NCBI GenBank assembly: GCA_019635875.1
Contig: JAHBYP010000001.1
Location: forward strand, 868,001-932,000
DNA length: 64,000 nucleotides
Direction of reading: 5' to 3'
Origin: Alphaproteobacteria bacterium
GTDB taxonomy: Bacteria > Pseudomonadota > Alphaproteobacteria > Reyranellales > Reyranellaceae
Both the position numbers and the translations under genes were made by a program. Shown here one piece after another: positions 53,642 to 62,535 of this stretch (positions are counted from its first letter, which is position 1; each line of letters begins with the position of its first letter). Under the pieces are notes generated by a model that was not told where the DNA came from, did no database searches, and saw only the letters and a program-made list of their open reading frames with translations.

Positions 53642-54615
53642 CACTGGCGTCCGTGCAGGTGGCAGGCGGCGAGGTGGCCCGGCGCGACCTCGCGCAGGGG
53701 TGGGATCTCGCGCTTGCAGATCTCCATGGCGTGGGCGCAACGCGGGTGGAACTTGCAGCCCTGCGGCGGGTCCATCATGTTGCAGACGGTGCCGGTGATC
53801 GGCGTCAGGTACTTCGCCTGCGTGTCGAGCCGCGGGATCGAGTTCAGCAGGCCCACCGTGTAGGGATGCTGCGGATTGCGGAAGATCTCGCGCTTGGAGC
53901 CGAGCTCGACCAGGTGCGAGGCGTACATCACGCCGATCGTGTCGCAGGCGTGGGCGACAACGCCCAGGTTGTGCGTGATGAAGATCAGCGACATGCCGAA
54001 GCGCTCGATCATGCTGGTGATCAGCTCGAGGATGGTCGCCTGGATGGTGACGTCGAGCGCCGTGGTCGGCTCGTCGGCGATCAGGAAGGTGGGGTTGCAC
54101 GACAGCGCCATGGCCAGCATCACGCGCTGGCGCATGCCGCCGGAGAACTCGTGCACGTAGCTGTCGAGCCGCTTGCGCGGCGAGGGAATGCCGACCAGCG
54201 CCAGCAGCTCGACGACGCGCTCGCGCGCCTCCTGCTTGCTCAGTCCGAGATTGGTGCGCAGCGCGTCGGAGATCTGCGCGCTCACGGTGAACACCGGGTT
54301 GAGCGCGCTCATCGGCTCCTGGAAGACCATGGCGATGCGTCGCCCGCGTAGCGCGCGCATTTCCGCATCGCCCATCTCCAGCACGTCGCGGCCCTCGAAG
54401 ACGATGCGGCCGCGCGGGATTTCGCCCGGCGGATCGGGGATCAATCGCATGATGGAGCGCGCCGTCACCGACTTGCCCGAGCCCGATTCGCCGACGAGCC
54501 CGAAGGTCTCGCCGCGATGGACGGTGAAGGATACGCCATCGACGGCGGTCAGCTCGCCGCGGCGCAGGCGAAAGCGCACGGTGAGGTCGTCGAGTGCCAG
54601 AACCGGCTCGGCCAT
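53641..54615 (-). CDS. Peptide-type ABC transporter ATPase (OppD/DppD family)
   Basis: A 324-residue ATPase: Walker A GESGSGKSVTARSIMRL, signature FSGGMRQRVMLAMAL, Walker B FLIADEPTTALD and the C-terminal CKFHPRCAHAMEIC cluster. It forms the ATPase pair with the downstream OppF-like protein (stop and start share a base). The 141-base region upstream of it to the SDR gene shows no gene. Confidence 0.95.
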
Positions 54616-54756
54616 GTGCGTCTCGCTCGTCGCGGTTTGGTTGGATTCACGCGCGTACGACGGGCAACTCCCTGTCGAGCGAAAAGGTACGGTGATGTCG
54701 GCGACGACGCAACCGCGCAGAGGTCACGATCCGGAAGTCGGTTCGCGGAGCGGTCT

Positions 54757-55578
54757 TTAGACGGTCTCGCGCGCCGGACTCCAGGCCCAGTAGCGCGCCA
54801 CGGCGCCGGCGTCGACGCGCAGGTCGGTGCCGGTGATCATGTCGGAATCGTCGCCGGCGAGGAACACCGCGGCGCGGCCATAGTCGCTGGGCCGCGGAAG
54901 CCGCTGCATCGGCACGCCGCGGCGGAAGCCGTCGAAGACTGCGTCGCGCGCCGGATTGGGCCGCGGCGCCGTCCTGCCCCAGCGCTGGGCACGGGCATCC
55001 GACTCGGCGGGATCGGTGGCGGTGGGCGTGAGGCTGTTGACGCGGATGCCGTGACCCACGAGCTCCATCGCCGCCGAGCGGGTGAAGTTCAGCATGCCGC
55101 TCTTGGCGGTGCAGTAGGCGATGTTGTCAGGCTCGCCCTGGTGCCCCGCGGTGGAGATGATGTTGATGATCGCGCCCTTGACCTGGCGGTCGATCATCGA
55201 CTGCGCGACGTGCTTGGTGAACAGGAAGGCGCCGGTGAGGATCACGCCGATCTGCTTCTCCCACTCGGGCAGCGGCATGCTCAGCACGCCCTTCTTGTTG
55301 AAGATCACGGCGTTGTTGACCAGCACGTCGATCCGGCCGAACTCGGCGCAGGCCTCCTCGACGGTGCGCCTGACCTGGTCCTGATCGAGCACGTCGCAGA
55401 CCTTGCCCGAGGCGCGCCCGCCCGCCGCCCTGATCGCGTTGGCGCAATCCTCGGCGTTGGCCCGGGCGGCGTCGACGCAGACCAGGGCGGCGCCTTCCGC
55501 CGCCAGCGCTTCGGCGATGCCGCCGCCGATGTTCGGGCTGGTGCCGGTGACCAGCGCGACCTTGCCCTTGAGCTTCAT
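54757..55578 (-). CDS. Short-chain dehydrogenase/reductase (SDR) family oxidoreductase
   Basis: A 273-residue SDR. The N-terminal nucleotide motif VTGTSPNIGGGIAEALA is a variant of TGxxxGxG, the NNAV motif is VLVNNAVIF, and the catalytic tyrosine/lysine is YCTAKSGML with the upstream serine in INIISTAGH. In this setting it could be a cis-dihydrodiol dehydrogenase acting after the Rieske oxygenase; that is inference. It is divergent from the amidohydrolase. Confidence 0.93.
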   Translation of the reverse strand: MKLKGKVALVTGTSPNIGGGIAEALAAEGAALVCVDAARANAEDCANAIRAAGGRASGKVCDVLDQDQVRRTVEEACAEFGRIDVLVNNAVIFNKKGVLSMPLPEWEKQIGVILTGAFLFTKHVAQSMIDRQVKGAIINIISTAGHQGEPDNIAYCTAKSGMLNFTRSAAMELVGHGIRVNSLTPTATDPAESDARAQRWGRTAPRPNPARDAVFDGFRRGVPMQRLPRPSDYGRAAVFLAGDDSDMITGTDLRVDAGAVARYWAWSPARETV

Positions 55579-55637
55579 GGCGTTCTCCCTTGCGCTGGAC
55601 CTGCCTCGGCCGATGGCGAATAAATGCGCCGACCATT

Positions 55638-56663
55638 ATGGACAGCGAGGGCCGGTCGGTGACCAGCGGAGCGATCGACATCCACACGCATATCGTGCCG
55701 GCGAGCTTTCCCGCCTATGCCGGCCGCCACGCCAACGCCCGCTGGCCGTCGATGGAGCCGGCGCATGATTGCCATCACCGCAACGTCATGATCGCCGGCA
55801 AGGTGTTCCGCACCGTCAGCGACCACAGCTGGAGCATCGAGCGGCGGCTCGAGGTGATGGAGGCCTGCCGCGTGCACCGGCAGGTGCTGTCGCCGATGCC
55901 CGAGCTGCTGTCCTACTGGCTCGAGCCCGAGGACGCGCGGGTGATGTCGCGGCACGTCAACGACGTCATCGCCGCCATGGTGCGGGACGGCAGGGGCCGC
56001 TTCGGCGGGCTGGGCATGGTGCCGCTGCAGGACCCCGACATGGCCGCGCGCGAGCTCGAGCTGCTGATGCAGGGCGGCGGCTTCCATGGCGTGGAGATCG
56101 GCACCAACGTCAACGGCGTGTCGATCGGCGATCCGCGCTTCGCGGTCTTCTTCCAGGCGGCCGAGGCGCTGGGCGCGGCGGTCTTCGTGCATGCGCTGCA
56201 TCCCGCCGGCACCGAGCGGCTGATCGGGCCGCCCAACATGCCGGCGCTGGCGCTGTTCGGCTGCGAGACCTCGACGGCCATCGTCTCGCTGATGATGGCC
56301 GGTGTGATCGCGCGTCATCCGAGACTGCGCATCGCCTTCAGCCACGGCGGCGGCGTCTTCGGCCTGGTGCTGCCGCGCGTCCTGCATGGCTGGAACTCGG
56401 TGCCCGGCATGCGCGAGACGGTGAAGGAATCGCCGGCCGCGCAGGCGCGCCGGCTGTTCTACGACACGCTGGTCTACGACCGCGACACGCTCGCCTTCCT
56501 GATCGAGCGCTTCGGCGTCACCCAGCTCTGTGTCGGCACCGATCATCCCTTCACCATCGAGGAGCGCGATCCGGTGGGCGCGATCGAGGCGTTGGCGCTC
56601 GAAGCCGGCCAGCGCGACCTCCTGCTGTCGGGCAACGCACGGCGCTTCCTCGGCGCCGCCTAG
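55638..56663 (+). CDS. Amidohydrolase family protein (ACMSD-like metal-dependent hydrolase/decarboxylase)
   Basis: About 341 residues from the ATG at 55638 (MDSEGRSVTSGAIDIHTHIVP). The metal motif IDIHTH is present, with FVHALHPAG (second His), FSHGGG and GTDHPF (aspartate). This pattern is that of 2-amino-3-carboxymuconate-6-semialdehyde decarboxylases and related ring-cleavage-product decarboxylases or hydrolases. It converges on the ferredoxin gene with a 4-base overlap. An in-frame ATG 16 codons upstream is rejected. Confidence 0.9.
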   Translation: MDSEGRSVTSGAIDIHTHIVPASFPAYAGRHANARWPSMEPAHDCHHRNVMIAGKVFRTVSDHSWSIERRLEVMEACRVHRQVLSPMPELLSYWLEPEDARVMSRHVNDVIAAMVRDGRGRFGGLGMVPLQDPDMAARELELLMQGGGFHGVEIGTNVNGVSIGDPRFAVFFQAAEALGAAVFVHALHPAGTERLIGPPNMPALALFGCETSTAIVSLMMAGVIARHPRLRIAFSHGGGVFGLVLPRVLHGWNSVPGMRETVKESPAAQARRLFYDTLVYDRDTLAFLIERFGVTQLCVGTDHPFTIEERDPVGAIEALALEAGQRDLLLSGNARRFLGAA

Positions 56664-56980
56664 TGCTGGCTGGCCGGCACCTTCAGGCGCAGGCCGTCGA
56701 GGCCGTCATTGACGGTGATCTGGCACGACAGCCGCGACGTCTCGTTCACATGCGGCGAGAACTGCAGCATGCCGTCCTCGTCGTCGGCCCTGGGCGGCAG
56801 GCGATCGGACCAGTCCGGCGCGACATAGACCATGCAGGTGGCGCAGCTGAGCGCGCCGCCGCAATCGGCGTCGATGCCCGGCACGTTGTTCTGCACCGCG
56901 CCGATCATGACCGACTGCCCGTTGGGGATGTCGATGGTCCGCTCGCGGCCGTCCGCTGTCTCGAACGTGATCTTCGCCAT
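56660..56980 (-). CDS. 2Fe-2S ferredoxin, adrenodoxin type
   Basis: A 106-residue ferredoxin. The four cluster ligands are C40, C46, C49 (CGGALSCATC) and C86 (SRLSCQI), the C-x5-C-x2-C ... C spacing of adrenodoxin/putidaredoxin. It would pass electrons to the Rieske oxygenase encoded divergently 100 bases away. No matching ferredoxin reductase is in the window. Confidence 0.94.
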   Translation of the reverse strand: MAKITFETADGRERTIDIPNGQSVMIGAVQNNVPGIDADCGGALSCATCMVYVAPDWSDRLPPRADDEDGMLQFSPHVNETSRLSCQITVNDGLDGLRLKVPASQH

Positions 56981-56991
56981 GTCGTCCCCGA

Positions 56992-57019
56992 TTGACCGTC
57001 AGGCTGGAAGGGGTATACG
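56992..57019 (+). promoter_or_regulatory. Sigma70-like promoter for the Rieske oxygenase operon
   Basis: TTGACC (56992-56997) and TATACG (57014-57019) with a 16-base spacer, 65 bases before the alpha-subunit start. The operator-like site at 57026 falls at the expected transcription start. Confidence 0.5.
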
Positions 57020-57025
57020 ATTTCG

Positions 57026-57035
57026 AACAAGTGTT
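57026..57035. promoter_or_regulatory. AACA-N2-TGTT operator candidate at the oxygenase promoter
   Basis: AACAAGTGTT is palindromic in its four-base arms and lies 7 bases after the -10. The wider 13-base stretch also matches the site at 60552 in 11 of 13 positions. The TetR regulator encoded third in this operon is the obvious candidate to bind it. Confidence 0.45.
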
Positions 57036-57083
57036 AGATAGTGGATTGCGCCGCATTCGGCAAGACCTGGGAGGGACGCCCGA

Positions 57084-58382
57084 ATGGACACCTATGTTGC
57101 ACCCACGGCGAGAACCATGAGCGGCCTGGTGATCGAGGACCGCGAACGCCACCTGTTCCGCGTCGCCCGCCGCGCCTTCACCGACGACGACGTGCTCGCC
57201 GGCGAGCGCGACACCATCTTCGATCGCTGCTGGCTCTATCTCGGCCACGGCTCGGAGATCGCCGGCAACTGCGACTTCATCACCCGGGCCGTCGGCGGCC
57301 GCGAGCTGATCTTCAACCGCGACCGCGGCGGCGCGGTGCACGCCTTCCTCAACACCTGCCCGCATCGCGGCGCGATGGTAGTGCGCGAGAAGAAGGGCAA
57401 TGCGCTCGCCTTCCGCTGCTTCTATCACGGCTGGTCGTTCAACGTGAACGGACGCTTCGCCTCGCGCTTCGAGGAGGGCAACTACGGCAAGGAGCACTAT
57501 GGCGGCGGCTGCGCCGACCTGACGCAGGTGCCCCGGCTCGAGCAGTATCGCGACTTCTGGTTCGTCAATTTCGACCGCAACGCGGTGCCGTTGGCGGACT
57601 ACCTGGCGGGCGCCAGGGAATATATCGACCTGGTCGCCGACCAGTCCGAGGCCGGCATGGAGATCGTCGGCTCCGGCCAGCAATACGTCATCAACGCCAA
57701 CTGGAAGCTCCTGGCCGAGAACAGCATCGACGCCTTCCACGGCTTCCCGGTGCACAGCACCTATTTCGACTACCTCAAGAACATCGGCAGCCTGCGCATG
57801 GAGCAGGGCGGCTCCGACTTCACCGCGCGCGGCATGTCCAATCTCGGCAATGGGCATGCCGTCATCGAATACGCCTCGCCCTGGGGCCGGCCGATCGCGC
57901 GCTGGGTGCCGTCGTGGGGCGAGGAGAAGCGCGAGGTGGTCGAGCAGCTGCGCCAGGGACTGGTCCGGCGCTTCGGCGCGGAGCGCGGCACGCGCATCGC
58001 CGAGACCAGCCGCAACATGCTGATCTTCCCCAACCTGGTGATCAACGACATCATGGCGATCACCGTCCGCACCTTCATGCCCGACGCGCCCAACCGCATG
58101 ACGGTGAGCGCCTGGGCGCTGGGCGCGCGCGGCGAGGACCACGACCTGCGCAAGCTCAGGCTGTTCAACTTCCTGGAGTTCCTGGGACCCGGCGGCTTCG
58201 CCACGCCCGACGACCAGGAAGCGCTGGAGAACTGCCAGCGCGGCTACAGGAACGCGCGCGAGGTCGGCTGGAACGACATCTCCAAGGGCATGCCGCGTTC
58301 GGGTCCGCCGATGAACGACGACGAGGAGCAGATGCGCTGCTTCTGGCGCCAGTGGCGCGACCGCATGGAGGGCGCGCGATGA
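57084..58382 (+). CDS. Rieske aromatic-ring-hydroxylating dioxygenase, alpha subunit
   Basis: A 432-residue oxygenase alpha subunit. The Rieske [2Fe-2S] ligands are C92, H94 (TCPHRGAM) and C112, H115 (RCFYHGW). The mononuclear iron site begins at NSIDAFHGFPVHSTY (D216, H219, H224). With the beta subunit encoded next (4-base overlap) it should dihydroxylate an aromatic ring using O2 and electrons from a ferredoxin. The substrate is not readable. A GGGAGGG ribosome site precedes it. Confidence 0.95.
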   Translation: MDTYVAPTARTMSGLVIEDRERHLFRVARRAFTDDDVLAGERDTIFDRCWLYLGHGSEIAGNCDFITRAVGGRELIFNRDRGGAVHAFLNTCPHRGAMVVREKKGNALAFRCFYHGWSFNVNGRFASRFEEGNYGKEHYGGGCADLTQVPRLEQYRDFWFVNFDRNAVPLADYLAGAREYIDLVADQSEAGMEIVGSGQQYVINANWKLLAENSIDAFHGFPVHSTYFDYLKNIGSLRMEQGGSDFTARGMSNLGNGHAVIEYASPWGRPIARWVPSWGEEKREVVEQLRQGLVRRFGAERGTRIAETSRNMLIFPNLVINDIMAITVRTFMPDAPNRMTVSAWALGARGEDHDLRKLRLFNFLEFLGPGGFATPDDQEALENCQRGYRNAREVGWNDISKGMPRSGPPMNDDEEQMRCFWRQWRDRMEGAR

Positions 58383-58900
58383 GCCCCGATGCCGGCCTGG
58401 CGCCGGGCCTGCCCGCCGACCAGAGCGGCCTGCGCGCGCGCATCGAGGATTTCCTCTATCTCGAGGCCGACCTGCTCGACGAATGGCGCATCGAGGAGTG
58501 GTTCGCGCTGTTCGCCGAGGGCGCGACCTACGAGGTGCCGCCGACCGGCGAGGCCGACGAGACCGATCCGGCGACCTCGCTGTTCTACATCGCCGACGAC
58601 TACGTGCGGCTGCGCGAGCGCGTCGTGCGCCTGTCGAAGAAGGAGGCGCATTCGGAGTTCCCCCGCTCGCGCCAGCGCCATATGATCGGCAACGTGCGCA
58701 TCACCGGCATGAACAACGGCGTCGCCGACGTGACCTGCAATTTCGTCACCTACCGTGCCAAGCGCGGCGTGGTCGACACCTATTACGGCAAGCATGTCTA
58801 CCGCATCGACTGCGCGGCGCAGCCGTGGAGGATCAGGGCCAAGCGCTCGATCCTCGGCATGGATATGCTCTATCCCGGCAAGCTCACGATCATCGTCTGA
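58379..58900 (+). CDS. Aromatic-ring-hydroxylating dioxygenase, beta subunit
   Basis: A 173-residue NTF2-fold beta subunit starting in the alpha-subunit stop (ATGA). Family features: RIEDFLYLEADLLDEWRIEEWFALF, the central PRSRQRHMIGNVRI and the terminal MDMLYPGKLTIIV. It is structural and shapes the hexamer. The TetR gene starts in its stop codon (TGATG). Confidence 0.93.
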   Translation: MSPDAGLAPGLPADQSGLRARIEDFLYLEADLLDEWRIEEWFALFAEGATYEVPPTGEADETDPATSLFYIADDYVRLRERVVRLSKKEAHSEFPRSRQRHMIGNVRITGMNNGVADVTCNFVTYRAKRGVVDTYYGKHVYRIDCAAQPWRIRAKRSILGMDMLYPGKLTIIV

Positions 58901-59535
58901 TGCAGGCCGCGCCCTCGACCGAGACCAAGCTCACCAAGGCGGAGAAGACCCGGGCGCGCCTGATCGAGGTCGCCAAGCGGCTGTTCCAGGAGCACGGCTC
59001 GGACGAGGTGACCGTGCGCACCATCGCGGCGGCGGCCAATATCGAGGCCGGCAGCATCTACTACCACTTCGCCTCGCGCGACGAGATCATGCGCGCGGTG
59101 CTGGAAAGCGGCGTCGAGGGCGCGCGCCAGCAGGTGATGCGCGCCATCGAGGCGGCCGGCGTCGGCAGCTCGCCCCTGGTCCGCCTGCGCGCGGCTCTGG
59201 GCGCGCATTTCAAGTACACGCTGCGCGAACACTTCTCCTCGCGCCTGAAGTCGATCCGTCGTCTGCCCAAGCGGCTGCGCGAGCAGCACATGAAGCAGGA
59301 ACGCGAGTACGCCGCGATCTTCGCCGGCCTGCTGCGGGAGGCCGAGCGCGGCGGCCTGCTGAAGAGCGGCTTCGACCTGTCGGTGGTGCGCATGCTGGCC
59401 ATGGGCGCGCTCACCTGGGCGGCCGAGTGGTTCGACCCCGAGGGCGAGATGAGCGCCGACGAGGTGGCCGACGAACTGATGCGCGTGCTGAGCGGCGGGA
59501 TCGTGCGCGGCTCAGGCGATCAGGAACGCCTTTGA
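58900..59535 (+). CDS. TetR family regulator of the oxygenase operon
   Basis: About 211 residues. The helix-turn-helix is at roughly residues 20-65 (RARLIEVAKRLFQEHGSDEVTVRTIAAAANIEAGSIYYHF). The C-terminal ligand domain is unassigned. It is the third gene of the alpha-beta-tetR unit with a 1-base overlap, so it likely represses its own operon; AACA-N2-TGTT at 57026 and 60552 are candidate operators. Its 3' end overlaps the converging extradiol dioxygenase gene by 24 bases. Confidence 0.92.
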   Translation: MQAAPSTETKLTKAEKTRARLIEVAKRLFQEHGSDEVTVRTIAAAANIEAGSIYYHFASRDEIMRAVLESGVEGARQQVMRAIEAAGVGSSPLVRLRAALGAHFKYTLREHFSSRLKSIRRLPKRLREQHMKQEREYAAIFAGLLREAERGGLLKSGFDLSVVRMLAMGALTWAAEWFDPEGEMSADEVADELMRVLSGGIVRGSGDQERL

Positions 59536-60540
59536 CGAATTGAAGATCCAGGTGTCGACGAAGCCGGTTTCGCGCGGTGGGCGCTTGAGCTCGCTGAGCG
59601 CGCCGGCCAGGCACGACCAGTTCAGGATCTCCTGCTGGCCGCTGTCCTCGACCTGGGCGCCGGTATAGTTGCGCCAGGTCGCCCAATCGGCGTCGCGCAG
59701 CGCCTCGTACATCCGCCGGTCGGCCGGCGTGTCGGGATAGAGGTATTGGTTCTTCGCCGTCAGGAAGGCGTGCGACCAGCCCGACGAAGCCAGCAGCGCG
59801 ACGCGATAGGGCGAGTCGGCGAGAATCCGCGCCGTGGCGGCACCGAGGTCGAACAGCCGTCCGGGCGTCGGTGCCGGCGGGTCGAGATCCTCGTCGGCGA
59901 TGACGCGGTCGAACACCGGCAGGCCGCCGCGCTGTGCCAGCACGCGCCTGCCGTAGCAATTGATGGCGAAGGGCACGATGGGATAGCCGAAGCCGCCGCG
60001 CGCGTAGTCGAGATACATGATGGCGTTGCTGAAGGCGTGGCCGATCGGATGGTGCAGCGGCTTGTAGGCGTAGGCCGTGTCGAAGCCGTCCTCGATCAGC
60101 CGGCCGGCCAGCATCTTGGCGGCCGCGCGATGGCCCGGCAGGTCGTAGACCTTGTCGGCCTCGCCCCAGACATTGCCCGGCGGCACCGCGAACCTGAAAC
60201 GGTCATAGGCGGCGATGCAGTAGGGCGGAACGACGTCCTCCTTGAAGTTCTCGTACTGGTCGTCGCCCCAGATCAGCACGAAATCGGGACTGAATGCGTC
60301 GAGCGCGGCGCGCGTGCGCGTGAGCCAGTCGACGAGGACGGCGCGATGGCGCGCGGCGGCCGAGACGCCCTCGTCGTTGCCCCATTCGTCGCGCATCGCC
60401 GCCGGCCAGCCCGGCGGCGCGCGCAGCGCCTCCGGCAGGTTCGGATTCTGCAGCATGCGCTTGAGAATCCAGGCCATGCGGTCGTCCGGACCCCACAGCG
60501 GCGGGTAGTGCGAGATACCCAAAGCGAGGATTTCGGCCAT
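59512..60540 (-). CDS. Class III extradiol dioxygenase, LigB-like
   Basis: A 342-residue protein of the LigB/protocatechuate 4,5-dioxygenase-beta-like family: ILALGISHYPPLWG at the N terminus gives the first iron ligand histidine, with GDDQYENFKED, SNAIMYLDYARGG and the later ASSGWSHAFL supplying further active-site residues. It should open a catechol-type ring next to one hydroxyl. The short region upstream (60541-60648) has the AACAAATGGT site. Confidence 0.88.
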   Translation of the reverse strand: MAEILALGISHYPPLWGPDDRMAWILKRMLQNPNLPEALRAPPGWPAAMRDEWGNDEGVSAAARHRAVLVDWLTRTRAALDAFSPDFVLIWGDDQYENFKEDVVPPYCIAAYDRFRFAVPPGNVWGEADKVYDLPGHRAAAKMLAGRLIEDGFDTAYAYKPLHHPIGHAFSNAIMYLDYARGGFGYPIVPFAINCYGRRVLAQRGGLPVFDRVIADEDLDPPAPTPGRLFDLGAATARILADSPYRVALLASSGWSHAFLTAKNQYLYPDTPADRRMYEALRDADWATWRNYTGAQVEDSGQQEILNWSCLAGALSELKRPPRETGFVDTWIFNSSKAFLIA

Positions 60541-60551
60541 GGCGATTTCCT

Positions 60552-60561
60552 AACAAATGGT
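60552..60561. promoter_or_regulatory. Operator-like site between the extradiol dioxygenase and Liv-type binding-protein genes
   Basis: AACAAATGGT matches the oxygenase-promoter site (57026) over 13 bases with two differences; only the right arm (TGGT) departs from the palindrome. It lies 12 bases upstream of the dioxygenase start and 88 before the binding-protein start, in their shared divergent region. Confidence 0.4.
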
Positions 60562-60648
60562 AGAATCCCAGTTTACAAGCCGGCTGGACTGTTTTTAACT
60601 GATTGATGACCGGTCCGTCGAGAGGCCGGCGGTGGACAGGAGGAGGCG

Positions 60649-61854
60649 ATGCGTTCAAGCACGTGGATATGGGTGGCGTTGGGGCTGGTCCTTGCGGGCG
60701 GCGCCGGGGCGCAGACGACGAAGAAGTACGATCCAGGCATCACCGACACCGAGATCCTGATCGGCCACAGCGCGCCGTTCAGCGGCCCGGCCTCGGCCTT
60801 CGGCATCTACAGCCGGGTCGAGCAGGCGTACTTCAAGGCGGTCAACGATCGCGGCGGCATCAATGGACGCAAGATCAGGTTCATCGCGCTCGACAACGGC
60901 TTCAACCCGCCCAAGGCGCTGGAAGCCTCGCGCAGGCTGGTCGAGGAGGATGGCGTGTTCTGCGAGGTCGGCACCGTGGGCACGCCGACCAACTCGGCGA
61001 CCCAGCGCTACCTCAACAGCAAGAAAGTGCCGCAGCTGCTGATCTCCGCCGGCGGCAGCAAGTTCAACGATCCCAGGCAGTATCCCTGGACAGTGCCGTT
61101 CTACCCGTCCTTCGACGTCGAGGCCGGCGGTTACGCCAAGTACATCCTCAAGACCAGGCCGAACGCCAAGATCGCGATCCTCTACCAGAACGACGACTAC
61201 GGTAAGGACTACCTCAACGGCTTCAAGCGCGGGCTCGGGCAGGCGAATCTGAAGATGATCGTCGCCGAGGCGAGCTACGAGCTGACCGACGCCACGGTCG
61301 ACTCGCAGATCATCAACCTGGCAGGCTCCGGCGCCGACGTCTTCCTGAACTTCACCACGCCGAAATTCGCCGCCCAGGCGATGCGCAAGGCCAACGACCT
61401 GAAGTGGAAGCCGATGCAGCTCGTCGCCAGTCCCGGCAGCTCGGTGCAGGCGGTGCTCAAGGTCGTCGGCTTCGAGAACGTCGTCGGGGTCATGACCGCG
61501 CAGTTCTTCCGCGAGCCGGGCGATCCGGCGTGGGCGAAGGATCCGGCGGTGAACGCCTATCTCGACTTCATGAAGAAGTACGCGCCCGGCGACTCGCCGC
61601 TCGACGCCATCGGCGTCTCCGGCTACCACAATGCCCAGATGGTCGAGCATGTGCTGACCCGGGCAGGCCACGAGCTGACCCGCCAGAACGTGGTCAGGCA
61701 GGCGACGACGCTGAAGAACGTGACATTGCCGATGCTGCTGCCCGGCATGACGCTGAACAACACGCCGGACGACTACCGCGCCTATCACAGCTTCCGGCTG
61801 TCGCGGTTCGACGGCAAGGGCTGGGTCGAGGTCGAGACGGTGAAGTCGGACTGA
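60649..61854 (+). CDS. ABC transporter substrate-binding protein, branched-chain amino acid type
   Basis: A 401-residue LivK-like binding protein with a signal peptide (WIWVALGLVLAGGAGAQ). The fold is shown by IGHSAPFSGPASAFG, the ligand-hinge segments AFKAVNDRGGINGRKI and ILYQNDDYGKDYLNG. Members near aromatic genes often bind aromatic acids. No permease or ATPase for it is in the window. A GGAGGAGG site precedes the start. It ends sharing a base with the TetR start. Confidence 0.93.
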   Translation: MRSSTWIWVALGLVLAGGAGAQTTKKYDPGITDTEILIGHSAPFSGPASAFGIYSRVEQAYFKAVNDRGGINGRKIRFIALDNGFNPPKALEASRRLVEEDGVFCEVGTVGTPTNSATQRYLNSKKVPQLLISAGGSKFNDPRQYPWTVPFYPSFDVEAGGYAKYILKTRPNAKIAILYQNDDYGKDYLNGFKRGLGQANLKMIVAEASYELTDATVDSQIINLAGSGADVFLNFTTPKFAAQAMRKANDLKWKPMQLVASPGSSVQAVLKVVGFENVVGVMTAQFFREPGDPAWAKDPAVNAYLDFMKKYAPGDSPLDAIGVSGYHNAQMVEHVLTRAGHELTRQNVVRQATTLKNVTLPMLLPGMTLNNTPDDYRAYHSFRLSRFDGKGWVEVETVKSD

Positions 61855-62510
61855 TGTCGCTCCACGAAGCCACGGCGGGGCGGCCGGTCAAGGCCCGCCG
61901 CCCCGCCGCGAAACCCCGGCGCACGCAGGCCGAGCGCACGCACGAGACGCGCACGCGCATCCTCGACGCCGCCGTCGACATGCTGCATCGCAAGGGCTAC
62001 GCCGAGTTCCGCACCGCCGATGTGGCCAAAGCGGCCGGCGTGTCGCGCGGCGCGCAGCTGCACCACTTCGCCACCAAGGAGAAGCTGGTCTTCGCCACCA
62101 TGGAGCACGTGTTCAACAGGGTGAAGGAGACCAGCGAGCGGCGCGCTAGAACGCTGCGCAAGCACGAGGATCCGCTGGAGCGTATCATCGCCGACGCGCG
62201 TGAATTCTTTTTCAGCCCGTCGTTTTTCATCGCGCTCGATATCGGCACATCGATCACCAACGCGCGCCTGCGCCGCAAGCACATGGTGATGGTGCGCGCG
62301 GCGCGGCTGTCGGCGGAGCAGGCCTGGCGCGAGGCGCTGATCGCCGCCGGGCTGTCGGAGAGGACCGCCGACGACGTGCTGTGGCTGACGCTCGCCCTGG
62401 TGCGCGGTCTGGCCGTGCGCATGCTCTGGCAGAACGAGCCGGAGCATTTCGACCGCCTGCTGGCGCTGTGGCGCAGGATCGTCGAGGGCCACGTCAAGCC
62501 GGCGCGATAG
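61854..62510 (+). CDS. TetR family transcriptional regulator
   Basis: A 218-residue TetR protein with a long basic N-terminal tail (about 30 residues), then the helix-turn-helix TRILDAAVDMLHRKGYAEFRTADVAKAAGVSRGAQLHHF. It is coupled to the binding-protein gene (TGATG) and followed 25 bases later by the acyl-CoA ligase, so it probably controls this small operon. Confidence 0.92.
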   Translation: MSLHEATAGRPVKARRPAAKPRRTQAERTHETRTRILDAAVDMLHRKGYAEFRTADVAKAAGVSRGAQLHHFATKEKLVFATMEHVFNRVKETSERRARTLRKHEDPLERIIADAREFFFSPSFFIALDIGTSITNARLRRKHMVMVRAARLSAEQAWREALIAAGLSERTADDVLWLTLALVRGLAVRMLWQNEPEHFDRLLALWRRIVEGHVKPAR

Positions 62511-62535
62511 ACGTCCGGCGCAATCGGAGGAAACC

